From Marinomonas gallaica (GTDB lineage: Bacteria; Pseudomonadota; Gammaproteobacteria; Pseudomonadales; Marinomonadaceae): 64,000 bases of DNA. Both the position numbers and the translations under genes were made by a program. Below, one piece after another: positions 8,019-17,033 of the stretch. The stretch spans positions 304,015 to 368,014 of the forward strand of contig NZ_LTAX01000003.1 of NCBI RefSeq assembly GCF_001639745.1, written 5' to 3'. The notes beneath the pieces were generated by a model. The model was not told where the DNA came from, ran no database searches, and saw only the letters and a list, made by a program, of their open reading frames with translations. Within the stretch, counting starts at the first letter, position 1; each line of letters starts with the position of its first letter.

Positions 8019-9060
8019 GACGCTCTCCTGTGTATTCCATTATAAAAGCACCGCGAGCGCTGTCATCGTTGCTACAGTGGGCGATCACATGGGCACCTGG
8101 GGCCATACCACGCTGATTGGCATAACGAGCCATCGTAATCATCCCTAACCCTACACTTGCCCCCGTTTCACCGATGTAGCTGGCTGGCAGCCACAATGGT
8201 TGCGATTCGGTTTTTTGTGTCAGGGCACGGGTCTGTGCCAAACCTGCTTCTTTAAAGAAGTATTGCTCGCCAGAGATACTCGCCATACGGTATCGGCAGT
8301 CATGTAAAGGCGTTTCCGCCCTTTCAGAGACTTGTCGATACGCCGATGTAAGCGCTTGCCCCTTCAATACGTCAGAGGTATCGATTAAAGCACTTTCATG
8401 TTGAATGCTGGTGCCGAGCACTTTTAAATCGGCGTTATGAGCCTGTCGACTTATGATCATCCCGCCGACTGCTTCGCCGGGGATAAAGCCATTACTGTTG
8501 CGCTCAGGTATTAGGACTCTTAGTTTGTGCGGAATACGCTCTCTATAAGGAGGATTGGCTAGAGCCGATAACGTCCCACTCATTAAGTAAGTATCAACAA
8601 ATAACACTAATACTTTATCGACATTTTGGTTTAAAACAGCATTGGCTTTTTCAAAAGCATATACCAAAGAAGCACGGCCGCTGTTTAAAATAGAGAGCGG
8701 TTTACCGCCGATTCGTTGACGAATGTCTTCATCATCAAGTAACGCTTCGCTTAGTTGCTTTAGGTGAATATCTGCGATCAAGCCAGCGCGCGTGGGTTCA
8801 CTGGTACACAGCAAGACATGACCAATATCCTTAGTATCCATTTCTTGAATCGAGTCTTTGAGTAAGCTCACCAAACGACGATAGCCGCGTACCTGACGAT
8901 CTAATGCACAACGAGCCACTTCATCGTAACGACCGTTGTAGCCTAGCATCATCGCAGCCCCGTTAATTTCCCAACCACACCCTAATGATGAATAAAAGCC
9001 GATGTCTTCAATGTAAAGAGGCGCACTCACGCTCACGGGTAAAGTATTGGCGGTACTCAT
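8011..9060 (-). CDS. Thiolase-like (ketosynthase-fold) protein of the vgrG effector locus
   Basis: 349 aa with the outline of a beta-ketoacyl synthase: ILNSGRASLVYAFEKANAVL where the nucleophile elbow should be, and SYIGETGASVGLG in place of the usual GHTxGAAG motif. The expected Cys is absent from the elbow and His is replaced by Glu, so it is probably not an active condensing enzyme. The equivalent gene PA0098 lies between the DUF2169 gene and tse7 in P. aeruginosa. Likely an accessory or scaffold for effector loading. It overlaps both neighbours (4 and 8 bp), so all are made together. Confidence 0.7.
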   Translation of the reverse strand: MSTANTLPVSVSAPLYIEDIGFYSSLGCGWEINGAAMMLGYNGRYDEVARCALDRQVRGYRRLVSLLKDSIQEMDTKDIGHVLLCTSEPTRAGLIADIHLKQLSEALLDDEDIRQRIGGKPLSILNSGRASLVYAFEKANAVLNQNVDKVLVLFVDTYLMSGTLSALANPPYRERIPHKLRVLIPERNSNGFIPGEAVGGMIISRQAHNADLKVLGTSIQHESALIDTSDVLKGQALTSAYRQVSERAETPLHDCRYRMASISGEQYFFKEAGLAQTRALTQKTESQPLWLPASYIGETGASVGLGMITMARYANQRGMAPGAHVIAHCSNDDSARGAFIMEYTGERHG

Positions 9061-10151
9061 ACTGTTTTAGGCCTTTTCAATGATCGATATTCCTTGCCTT
9101 TGGCTCTCGCTCGGCGCCAACCGGGTGTAGGGTGCCCAACAATAAGTTTGTCGATTTCCCCTGGGTAATATTCGATAGGAACATACGCGCGCCAAGTGAT
9201 AGTAAAACGCTCAAGTTCAGGCTCTAGAAATAAGGTATCCGCGTGACAGTCTAGTATTTCCTCTTGTCCACCCGACTTGATAACGGCCATATAAAGCTGT
9301 GTCGTTGGTAGCTGAAATTGACGAAACTGATCCGGTGTCACGCCTGCTAATGTTACCGTTTCTCCACCTTGTAAATAGTTCATCTGCTGATCTTGGGGCG
9401 CAAATTGGTAATACTGCTCATCGAAGTCATCAGGGAGAAATGGGCTGACATTCTCTAGCCAGTTTTGGTCATAAGTGCCACCAAAGCTTAAACGAGGCTG
9501 TGATCGCCGTGCGATTGGACCAAAAGCCATTGGGCGATAATGTTTTTTATCTGGACTTTTAATGGGCTGGTCAATTGCCTCAAGTTGTGGAGCGGAAGTC
9601 CCCACTATGTCTTGTAGTGGCGTTTTTGGCGCATACCCTATGCCAATAGGATTACTTTCACATTCATGCATTTTTCCTTTGCTATCGTAGTCCGTCATAT
9701 CAACGCCACCAAAGGCAAGGTCATAACGTATTTCTTGCTTGAGATAAGGCTGTGCTGTATCAGGCTCTGCGCCTAACATTGTGCGTTTCCATGCACGTGG
9801 GCCAAATACGCGAATGCTTTTATCAATTTGATCGGCAACGATTAGATTGACCACGCGCTCTGCCACGGCCTCATCATTAGGACTATATGCGCACGCATGC
9901 ATCACCACATCGCATTTGGGCTTAATCGGTGCGAGATCATTTTCATATAACGTGGGACTGGTGGCAGGATCGCCCTGCGTGCTGTCGGCCACCATGATTT
10001 CAACAGGATTATCATATATCAGCGTCGGCGCTTCTCCCTGACTGGGAATACGCCAAGTGCCTTTTGCCACCAGCACAATCACTTCGCGTCCATCTTTTAA
10101 CGTACTGCCGACATATTGCGCTTGTAGGTTGGTAAAGTTATTCAGTTCCAT
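9057..10151 (-). CDS. DUF2169 protein, T6SS effector-loading adaptor
   Basis: 364 aa, full length. Motifs include VLVAKGTWRI near residue 30, DLAFGGVDMTDYDS in the middle, and GTYDQNW and YLQGGETV in the second half. DUF2169 proteins are coded with PAAR or DUF4150 effectors and are thought to act as chaperones or adaptors that join the effector to VgrG; the P. aeruginosa counterpart is PA0097. Cytoplasmic, no signal peptide. The start overlaps the DUF6484 gene stop by one base. The truncated copy at 3318-3857 is a paralogue, clearly diverged from this one. Confidence 0.8.
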   Translation of the reverse strand: MELNNFTNLQAQYVGSTLKDGREVIVLVAKGTWRIPSQGEAPTLIYDNPVEIMVADSTQGDPATSPTLYENDLAPIKPKCDVVMHACAYSPNDEAVAERVVNLIVADQIDKSIRVFGPRAWKRTMLGAEPDTAQPYLKQEIRYDLAFGGVDMTDYDSKGKMHECESNPIGIGYAPKTPLQDIVGTSAPQLEAIDQPIKSPDKKHYRPMAFGPIARRSQPRLSFGGTYDQNWLENVSPFLPDDFDEQYYQFAPQDQQMNYLQGGETVTLAGVTPDQFRQFQLPTTQLYMAVIKSGGQEEILDCHADTLFLEPELERFTITWRAYVPIEYYPGEIDKLIVGHPTPGWRRARAKGKEYRSLKRPKTV

Positions 10152-10660
10152 CAGTTAATTTTCACCACACCGCCTTTCAGCTGATTTGTACCATAGGCTT
10201 GTGTATTAATCGTGCTACCTTGAACAAATACACCGCCTGTAGGATCTAACACAATCTTTCCTTGACCACACTTCAGCTCAATACCATGCTCGTTCTCTAA
10301 AACAAGTGGTTCTTCATCTTTTTCAAATGCCGGTTCTTGAATCACACCGATAATAATCGGCTTACTGGCGTCTCCTTGATTGAAGATTAAGGTAACAGGC
10401 TGATCTATATCGTCTTCTTTTAGTTTCACTGTTGAAAGTGCTTTGATATGAGGAAGATCACTGTAATCATGCGAAATATAAGGAGCCCCCTCTTCATCGT
10501 ACCCAAGTAGGATGCCCAGAACAGGAACGTTTATTTGCACATGTCTTTGCGATCCAGAGTTCACGGCAGACTCTACCCAGTTGCCTTGCATTGAAGCAGT
10601 TTCGGTTTGAACTTCAGCACTTGCTGATGTTTCAGCTGCTTGGCTATTCACGTCACTCAT
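10151..10660 (-). CDS. DUF6484-type protein next to vgrG
   Basis: 169 aa. After a Ser/Ala/Glu-rich 30-residue start, the body has VLGILLGYDEEGAPYISHDY, a beta-rich middle (VTLIFNQGDASKPIIIGVIQ) and a C-terminal strand-turn repeat (GIELKCGQGKIVLDPTGGVF) like the small beta-helix repeats at VgrG tips. It matches DUF6484 proteins, of which PA0096 next to VgrG1b is the example I know. It lies 5 bp after vgrG. Probably helps mount the effector on the spike; this is inferred. Confidence 0.65.
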   Translation of the reverse strand: MSDVNSQAAETSASAEVQTETASMQGNWVESAVNSGSQRHVQINVPVLGILLGYDEEGAPYISHDYSDLPHIKALSTVKLKEDDIDQPVTLIFNQGDASKPIIIGVIQEPAFEKDEEPLVLENEHGIELKCGQGKIVLDPTGGVFVQGSTINTQAYGTNQLKGGVVKIN

Positions 10661-10665
10661 GCTAA

Positions 10666-12885
10666 TTAATTCTCCAAAATCTTCTTGGCTTTCTGGGTAA
10701 TCAGGCCACTGGCTTTCATATTGGTGTCTTTGGTTGAAACGGTATTGATGTTCTCTTCCGCTTCAATTTTGATATTCACACCAGAAATGGTGATGGTGCC
10801 GTCAGCAAGCATGTGGATGGACGATTTCCCGGTGCGAATGATGATTTCTTCTCCGACATCCACACTCATTTTTTTACCAACAGACGTTGTTTGCTCTTGT
10901 CCAACACTGGTCGTTTGCGTCATACCAATTGTGTTGGTTTGCTTCATGCCTATGGTATTTTGCTGCGCAACGCCTACGGTATTGGTTTCATTAATACCGA
11001 CAGAGTGTACGCGCACAAGACCAACAGATTTGATTTCAGCCATGGCCGTAGTGTGCATACGATTTTGAGAGACGGTGACCATTTCATTACTGCCCACAGT
11101 TTCCGTTCGGTTAGCACCGATGGCAATGGTTTCGTTAGCCCCGACGGTTTCCGTGCGGTTAACGCCGATGCCGATCGTTTCGTTGTTACCTACCGTCTCG
11201 GTACGATCAACGCCAATGCTGATGGTTTCGTTGTTGTCGACGGTTTCGGTACGGTCGTGGTGGACAAAGACGGTTTCGTCGTTGTCGATGGTTTTGGTGC
11301 GGTCGTGACCGACCCAGTGGGTTTCGTCGTTTTCGACTTCGATGTCTTGGTTTTTCTCGGCGTGTAGGAAGACTTGCTCTTCGCCGATTTTGTCTTCAAA
11401 ACGCAGCCAGTTAGCATTGGCGGCGGTGCCTTCTTTGGTCGAGCGCGTCAGGATACCGCTTTGGGTTTTATTGGCAGGCAGGTCCCAAGGCGGCATTTGG
11501 TCCGCATTGTAGACACGACCAGTAATAAGAGGACGATCTGGATCGCCATCCATAAAATCAACGATGACTTCTTGACCAATACGCGGCAAGAAGATCGCAC
11601 CCCAGTTTTTACCCGCCCAGTTGTGGCTGACACGCACCCAGCAGGAGCTGTTTTCGTCGTAGCTGCCGTAGCGATCCCATGGGAACTGGATTTTGACACG
11701 ACCGTATTCATCGGTGTAGATCTCTTCCCCTGGCGGCCCCACGACCATGGCATTCTGCGGGCCTTGCATTTTTGGCCAGCCGGTCGTCATCCGTGGGCGG
11801 TAAACGGTCGCCGATGGGATACACTGAAAGCGGTTTTCGTATTGCATTTCCGCTTCGTCATCGACCGTGTAAGAATAATCCTGAGCTTCGTGTCGCACCG
11901 ATAGCAGTGCGTATTCGGCGATTTCACTTGGGGAATCATCATGACGAGCAAGAGTAAACTTATGACCCGGAGTGAAGCTGCGACAGCCACTTTCACCATG
12001 AACAATGTCGTGATGGGCTTCATCCGACTCAACACGTAAGCGTGTCCAACCATCGCCTACGCCCTTTTCTTCATAGCGTCCAGGGTAAACGAAGTGTTCA
12101 TACTTGCCCACACCGGGGACTTGCATGCTGGCGTTTTCGCCGGTTTGAAGCGTGTTGCGAGGCTTTTTAAAATCGTAATCACGTTTGGCGTAAGCGCCAG
12201 TGCGAAATTCGTAACGGTGATTCCAACCATGAACGGAATGCGCTGTCTGTGTACCACTGCGATAATCCACAGCCGCTTCATCGCATTGACCGTAGCCACC
12301 GACATGATCACTGATCACTAAGGTGTGCGTCCCCGCCGAATGCTCGAAATAGTAGTAAATACCTTCTTCTTCAAATAGTCGGGATAAAAAGTCAAAATCA
12401 CTTTCTTTGTATTGAACACAATACTCGCGTGCGGGGTGCTGGCCCGCCAAGCGAAAGGAGAAGTCACTAAAACCGTTTTCAGCAAAGACCGCTGAAGCGA
12501 TTTCTTTTACCGTTTTGAACTGAAAAACCTTGCAGTCACTGGTTTGCGTTAAGAACCAAAACCAAGGCACGACAACGGCTGTGTAACTTTGCAAATCTTG
12601 TAATTTGTTACCATCTTGACGAAAGCTCTGTACGTAGCCGTTAATATAGCGATAGCTACCGGCTTGAAATAACGCATTGTCATCGGTAAGAGAGATTTTT
12701 AGGGTGACGTTTTTGCCCACTATTTGTGCTGGTGGAATGTCTTTGAGTAAGGAGTATGCTTCGATCTCAAAGCCAAACAGTGTCGAAACCTTCTCTTCCC
12801 CGACCAAACGAGTTAATAGCAATGTGTCTGGCCCAAGCGGCGAGTCGATGGCCAAAAGGCGACTTTTTTGGGAGAAATCAGCCAT
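10666..12885 (-). CDS. vgrG: VgrG, T6SS spike protein
   Basis: 739 aa. Residues 1-370 or so are the gp27-like base (TLLLTRLVGEEKVSTLFGFE at about 21-40; EEEGIYYYF near 180). Then comes the gp5 OB-fold (GRVKIQFPWDRYG, SCWVRVSHNWAGKNWG, PRIGQEVIVDFMDGDPDRP; about 390-470). The C-terminus is a beta-helix with many short repeats of the form DRTETV-NNETI-IGV, ending in a small tip at DGTITISGVNIKI. There is no extra catalytic extension, so its cargo is carried by the PAAR-like effector downstream. The repeats are visible at DNA level between about 10880 and 11330. A second, truncated copy of its 5' part lies at 467-954. A hairpin separates it from hcp. Confidence 0.97.
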   Translation of the reverse strand: MADFSQKSRLLAIDSPLGPDTLLLTRLVGEEKVSTLFGFEIEAYSLLKDIPPAQIVGKNVTLKISLTDDNALFQAGSYRYINGYVQSFRQDGNKLQDLQSYTAVVVPWFWFLTQTSDCKVFQFKTVKEIASAVFAENGFSDFSFRLAGQHPAREYCVQYKESDFDFLSRLFEEEGIYYYFEHSAGTHTLVISDHVGGYGQCDEAAVDYRSGTQTAHSVHGWNHRYEFRTGAYAKRDYDFKKPRNTLQTGENASMQVPGVGKYEHFVYPGRYEEKGVGDGWTRLRVESDEAHHDIVHGESGCRSFTPGHKFTLARHDDSPSEIAEYALLSVRHEAQDYSYTVDDEAEMQYENRFQCIPSATVYRPRMTTGWPKMQGPQNAMVVGPPGEEIYTDEYGRVKIQFPWDRYGSYDENSSCWVRVSHNWAGKNWGAIFLPRIGQEVIVDFMDGDPDRPLITGRVYNADQMPPWDLPANKTQSGILTRSTKEGTAANANWLRFEDKIGEEQVFLHAEKNQDIEVENDETHWVGHDRTKTIDNDETVFVHHDRTETVDNNETISIGVDRTETVGNNETIGIGVNRTETVGANETIAIGANRTETVGSNEMVTVSQNRMHTTAMAEIKSVGLVRVHSVGINETNTVGVAQQNTIGMKQTNTIGMTQTTSVGQEQTTSVGKKMSVDVGEEIIIRTGKSSIHMLADGTITISGVNIKIEAEENINTVSTKDTNMKASGLITQKAKKILEN

Positions 12886-12950
12886 ATACTTCCTTGTTGT
12901 TCCTAATTAAGAAATAAGAATTAAACTATCCAAACCAAATGCACTATAAA

Positions 12951-12980
12951 ACAAACCACAGCCCAAGGGCTGCGGTTTGT
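12951..12980 (-). terminator. Hairpin between hcp and vgrG (terminator or attenuator)
   Basis: A 14-bp stem (12951-12964 with 12967-12980, one G-U-type mismatch) closes a 2-nt loop; on the minus strand it is followed by a short T-rich run. It starts 9 bp after the hcp stop. It would let hcp be made in large excess over vgrG and the effector genes while still allowing read-through. Confidence 0.75.
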
Positions 12981-12989
12981 ATACATAGC

Positions 12990-13466
12990 TTACAGACGTG
13001 TACCTGTAGCCAAGTCGTAACCTGATGGCACGCTGCCTTCTGGCTGATGCTGTTCGTTCCAAGACGTGTATTTCATCTCAACTTTAGTGAAGTTAAGAGC
13101 GATAGCTTCAACAGGACGATCGCCATTCGATACAACGTTGTAACCGCTGATTAGCGTATTGGTCAGCGTGTATTCCATGTACGTTTCAATGCCTTCAGGA
13201 GTCGTCTGAACAAGGTGAATCAATGCAGTTTTACCTTGACCTACACAAGACTCAACGAAGAACAACGGAGACGTTTTATCCATCTTTGTTGTTAACGTGA
13301 TTTCACCAATAACAGGTGTTGTAGACTCACGATCTTTACCTTGACCAGGTTTAGTAGACAGGCTGCGGTTGATATTCCAATCCAATGAGTCACACTCAAC
13401 CCAATTTTCATGACCCGCTGCTGTTACGTCGCCATCAATGCCATCAATTTTTAGATAGATTGCCAT
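12990..13466 (-). CDS. hcp: Hcp, T6SS inner-tube protein
   Basis: 158 aa, the normal Hcp1-family length. It begins MAIYLKIDGIDGDVTAAGHE and has LDWNINRSLSTK and FTKVEMKYTSWNEQ near the end. Hcp forms hexameric rings that stack into the tube fired through the TssB/C sheath. A strong ribosome site (AAGGAAG) lies 9 nt before ATG. It is set apart from the upstream genes by about 290 bp containing a long hairpin, and followed by a terminator-like stem, so it is probably made from its own strong promoter. Confidence 0.96.
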   Translation of the reverse strand: MAIYLKIDGIDGDVTAAGHENWVECDSLDWNINRSLSTKPGQGKDRESTTPVIGEITLTTKMDKTSPLFFVESCVGQGKTALIHLVQTTPEGIETYMEYTLTNTLISGYNVVSNGDRPVEAIALNFTKVEMKYTSWNEQHQPEGSVPSGYDLATGTRL

Positions 13467-13753
13467 GGTTTTACACTTCCTTTTTTAAAAATTTAAATTA
13501 CTGGATTTTTACCCCATAAAAATAAGTAAATTCCGATAACTTAGAAAACAAGCCCTGGAATTATTTCACTCTATTTTATGAAATAAATCTTTAGTAGTTA
13601 GTAATTTTGGAAAACCAATAACAGGATGAGGAGTTCTAATATAAAGAAACATTAGAACAGACATCCTTGTCTTACTATTTGACTAATGCATTATGCTTAT
13701 CAGTCAATCTACATTTTTTATTCAAATACTAGGAAAGACCTTCTCCCTGATAT
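13467..13753 (-). promoter_or_regulatory. Intergenic region upstream of hcp
   Basis: 287 bp, AT-rich, no ORF. It must hold the hcp leader and probably its promoter. I looked on the minus strand for a sigma-54 pair (TGGCAC with TTGC), which some T6SS hcp genes use, and saw none; no sigma-70 pair stands out clearly. The main visible structure is the hairpin at 13621-13670. Confidence 0.4.
13621..13670. terminator. Long two-part hairpin upstream of hcp
   Basis: GTTCTAAT (13633-13640) pairs perfectly with ATTAGAAC (13651-13658) around a 10-nt loop. Outside a small internal loop, ACAGGATG (13621-13628) pairs with CATCCTTGT (13662-13670) with one bulged T. It lies about 85 bp past the end of the preceding gene, so it could end the long tagH-to-clpV transcript. 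The following sequence is not a clear T-run, so a regulatory or repeat element is also possible. Confidence 0.5.
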
Positions 13754-14389
13754 TTATTTTTGAACAAATATTTTATCGACTAGTTTACCTTCTAAACCAC
13801 AATCTTCGCCACTTTCGCACAAAGCACTGTTACTTAGGTAACGGTCAAACCACTTAACTTCCTTTACAGAAAACTTAAAGTCTTTACCTTTATTTGTCTC
13901 GTAATGACTGTATATATATGTTCCGTAATCGCTTAAATATAATCGACCTCGTTCGAATTCATAGCTACCAGCGCTATTTACCTGTTCGCACGTACTCCAC
14001 CAGTTAATATGCTGGCCATTATTGTAGTGCCTAACCCGTCCAATATTTACCTCATAATTTACACAATCTTTCGTAAGCCTTGTCGATAAAATCGTTTTTG
14101 CAAAGCGAGAAGGATTCGATACGGCCTGCTTTTGTAGGTCTGAAGGCATGTATTCCATTAAATAACTTTGTAAGCGTAATCGATTACTGCCATTACTCGT
14201 TGCAAAGTTAACCAAGCCACCGTCTAAATTCGCATTCGTTGTGTAAGAAGCCACCTCATAACCTTCCGGTAATGCCACACGAAAGTTATCATTTTCTGCC
14301 GCTAAGGCGGGCCCTGACAATAAAGCAGCCCCCCCTAATACACCGAGAGCAAAACAACGTGCTGATAAGCGCTTCAATACGCTATGCAT
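13754..14389 (-). CDS. Small secreted protein of unknown function at the end of the clpV operon
   Basis: 211 aa from the ATG at 14389, chosen because a Sec signal peptide follows at once (VLKRLSARCFALGVLGGAAL, cleavage after GPALA). A longer frame from 14443 would lie inside clpV. The start overlaps the clpV stop by 8 bp. The mature part has four Cys residues (CVNY, WSTCEQ, ALCESGEDC), suggesting disulphides in the periplasm. I recognise no family. Its place between clpV and hcp suggests a periplasmic T6SS accessory or a secreted effector, but nothing in the sequence decides this. Confidence 0.6.
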   Translation of the reverse strand: MHSVLKRLSARCFALGVLGGAALLSGPALAAENDNFRVALPEGYEVASYTTNANLDGGLVNFATSNGSNRLRLQSYLMEYMPSDLQKQAVSNPSRFAKTILSTRLTKDCVNYEVNIGRVRHYNNGQHINWWSTCEQVNSAGSYEFERGRLYLSDYGTYIYSHYETNKGKDFKFSVKEVKWFDRYLSNSALCESGEDCGLEGKLVDKIFVQK

Positions 14390-17033
14390 TTTTAGGGCTC
14401 CGCTGAAGTTGGTAAGTGAATTGACTGTTATCGTCCATATCAATGGTGACGCCTATAATGCTTTGCTCTTCACCCATCGATTCGAGCACATGCATTGAGA
14501 TTTCAGGCAACAAGGTACGATTGATGATGTGAATCGCATTACGTGCCCCTGTATCCACTTCTTTACAACGACTTACGATGGTGTCGATTACGGCATCACT
14601 GAACTCAAACTGTGCTTTGTATTGCTCAGCTAAACGCTGGCCGACACGATTTAGCTGAAGACGAATAATGTTGCCCATCACGTTGTCTGTCAGGGGTAAA
14701 AACGGTACCAATCGGGTACGCCCTAAGAAGGCTGGTTTAAAGTAATTCAACATCTCGTCTTTGATCAGACCTTCGAGCTTCTCTGGTGCTGGCGCGGTAT
14801 CAGGGTCAGCGTAATACTGAGAAATGGTCTCAGTACCAGCATTAGAGGTCATAATGATCAGCGTATTACGAAAATCAATATCACGCCCTTCACTGTCTTT
14901 CATGCTGCCTTTATCAAAGATTTGATAGAAGATATCTTGCACGCCAGGGTGCGCTTTCTCCATTTCATCAAGCAAAATAACGCTGAATGGCTTACGTCGA
15001 ACGGCTTCGGTCAGTACGCCCCCTTCACCGTGGCCAACATAGCCCGGAGGCGCGCCCATTAGCAGCGATACTTTATGTTCTTCTTTAAATTCGGACATAT
15101 TGATGACCGTAAGATTTTGCTCGCCGCCGTACAGTAAATCCGCCAACGCCAACGCAGTTTCTGTCTTACCGACGCCACTGCTGCCGCAGAACATAAATAC
15201 GCCAATTGGCTGCTTCGGATCTTTCAGCTTAGCACTGGCAATACGCACACTTTGGCTGACCGCATCCAATGCATGGTCTTGGCCGATGATGCGTTTTTGC
15301 AACTCTGTTTGAACCGTCAGAACTTTTTGAATCTCACTAGAAACCATGCGACCCGCAGGTATGCCTGTCCATGAAGAAATGACTTCTGCAATCACTTGAC
15401 TGTCCACATGAGGACGAACCAACGGCGCTTCACCTTGCAGAACGTCTAATTCAACCAGGTGGGCGGTCAACTCTTCTTTCCAAGCCACCAATTCCAACGC
15501 TTGCTCAACATCAGCGTCACTGATCTGTTGGCGTAACGCTACAATCTGATCAACTAACGCCTTTTCCTTTTGCCACGCTTGCTCGACGATAACCTTCTCA
15601 GATTCCAGTTGATCAATCGTCGCGCGCAGCGCTTCAACTTCTTCGACAAAGCCACCATAAAGGCTGTTTTCACGCTCTAATGCGGACAGTTCACGTTGCT
15701 GCTGATCTAAACTGGCATTTAAGTTATCCAGTGCAGCGGGGGCATTACGGAGTTCTAGGTTGACGCGTGAACACGCTGTATCCAGTACCGATACACACAC
15801 ATCTGGCATCTGACGGCCGGAGATATAACGCTTCGACAATAATACCGCATCGCGAATGGCTTCATCCAAAATCATGACTTGATGATGGGCTTCAAAATGC
15901 GGTGCTAACGTACGCAGCATGCGCATGGCATTCTCAGGGCTTGGCTCATCCACTTTGACCACTTGGAAACGACGCGTTAATGCCGCATCTTTTTCGAAGT
16001 ACTTTTTATACTCGGCCCAAGTTGTCGCAGCGATAGTGCGCAACTCTCCTCGTGCCAAGGCTGGCTTCAAGATATTAGCCGCATCCCCTTGGCCACCAGA
16101 GTTGCCCGCACCAATTAAAGTATGCGCTTCGTCTATAAAAAGAATGATTGGCTTAGGTGACTGCTTAACTTCTTCAACGACGCCTTTAAGGCGATTTTCA
16201 AATTCCCCTCGTACACCGGCTCCGGCTTGCAGCAGCGTTAAATCAAGAATACGGATATCGACATCTTGCAACGAGTCTGGGACATCGCCATCGACAATGC
16301 GCTGTGCTAACCCTTCTACGATAGCCGTCTTACCGACACCCGCTTCACCGGTCAGAATGGGGTTGTTTTGACGGCGACGACACAAAATATCAATCACCTG
16401 ACGAATTTCTGCTTCACGGCCGACCACTGGGTCTAACTCACCTGAGCGCGCTCGCCCGGTTAAATCAAGCGTATATGACGCGAGTGCACTGTCCCCTTGA
16501 GCAGGATTGCCAACACTGGCCTCAGCCGCGCCATCGGCTTGAACACCTTGGCTCCCTCCAGCATTCGGGTTTTCAAGCTTGATAAGATTCGGGCCATTGC
16601 GAACAAAGTCCTCTTGATCAAATTGAGCCAACGCAGGAAGCTGAGAGGTCAATTGTAATGCCATTGCTGGCTCTTTAAACAAGGCAACCAGTAATGCGTT
16701 GCCCGCGACGTCTTCATCGCCGTATTCAAGGCTCGACAATAGCCACGCCTTACGAATCAGCTCAACCACATTGGGGGAGAACGACGGCGCGCCGGTATGA
16801 CCTTTGTCAAAGCGTTCAAAGACGGTCAAGATATTCCCTTGCAGCTGATCAACATTGACGTTGTAACGGCTAAGCGCTTGACGTGCACCGGTTGCAGGCG
16901 CTTGCGTAAGCGCCAAGACAATGTGCTCAAGCTCAACGGCGTAATGCTTGTGAGTGACCGCTAAGGATGCAGCGCTTTCAAAAGCGGCTCGGCTGGTTGC
17001 GGATAATTTACCAATTAGTGCTCGTGTGTTCAT
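14382..17033 (-). CDS. clpV: ClpV (TssH), T6SS sheath-recycling ATPase
   Basis: 883 aa AAA+ protein of the ClpB type. It has an N-terminal double-Clp-repeat domain (1-150), first AAA module with Walker A GEAGVGKT (about 228-235) and Walker B ILFIDEAHTLIG, a coiled-coil middle domain (about 420-520), then the second AAA module with GSSGVGKTETALALADLLYG (about 616-635) and ILLDEMEKAH. It unfolds the contracted TssB/TssC sheath so that subunits can be reused. It overlaps ppkA by 4 bp at its start and the small secreted-protein gene at its end. Confidence 0.96.
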   Translation of the reverse strand: MNTRALIGKLSATSRAAFESAASLAVTHKHYAVELEHIVLALTQAPATGARQALSRYNVNVDQLQGNILTVFERFDKGHTGAPSFSPNVVELIRKAWLLSSLEYGDEDVAGNALLVALFKEPAMALQLTSQLPALAQFDQEDFVRNGPNLIKLENPNAGGSQGVQADGAAEASVGNPAQGDSALASYTLDLTGRARSGELDPVVGREAEIRQVIDILCRRRQNNPILTGEAGVGKTAIVEGLAQRIVDGDVPDSLQDVDIRILDLTLLQAGAGVRGEFENRLKGVVEEVKQSPKPIILFIDEAHTLIGAGNSGGQGDAANILKPALARGELRTIAATTWAEYKKYFEKDAALTRRFQVVKVDEPSPENAMRMLRTLAPHFEAHHQVMILDEAIRDAVLLSKRYISGRQMPDVCVSVLDTACSRVNLELRNAPAALDNLNASLDQQQRELSALERENSLYGGFVEEVEALRATIDQLESEKVIVEQAWQKEKALVDQIVALRQQISDADVEQALELVAWKEELTAHLVELDVLQGEAPLVRPHVDSQVIAEVISSWTGIPAGRMVSSEIQKVLTVQTELQKRIIGQDHALDAVSQSVRIASAKLKDPKQPIGVFMFCGSSGVGKTETALALADLLYGGEQNLTVINMSEFKEEHKVSLLMGAPPGYVGHGEGGVLTEAVRRKPFSVILLDEMEKAHPGVQDIFYQIFDKGSMKDSEGRDIDFRNTLIIMTSNAGTETISQYYADPDTAPAPEKLEGLIKDEMLNYFKPAFLGRTRLVPFLPLTDNVMGNIIRLQLNRVGQRLAEQYKAQFEFSDAVIDTIVSRCKEVDTGARNAIHIINRTLLPEISMHVLESMGEEQSIIGVTIDMDDNSQFTYQLQRSPKNA

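Noticed and set aside
10685..11367. Long plus-strand frames opposite vgrG (127 and 184 codons)
   Set aside because: They arise from the repetitive codons of the VgrG beta-helix; no start signal and low-complexity products.
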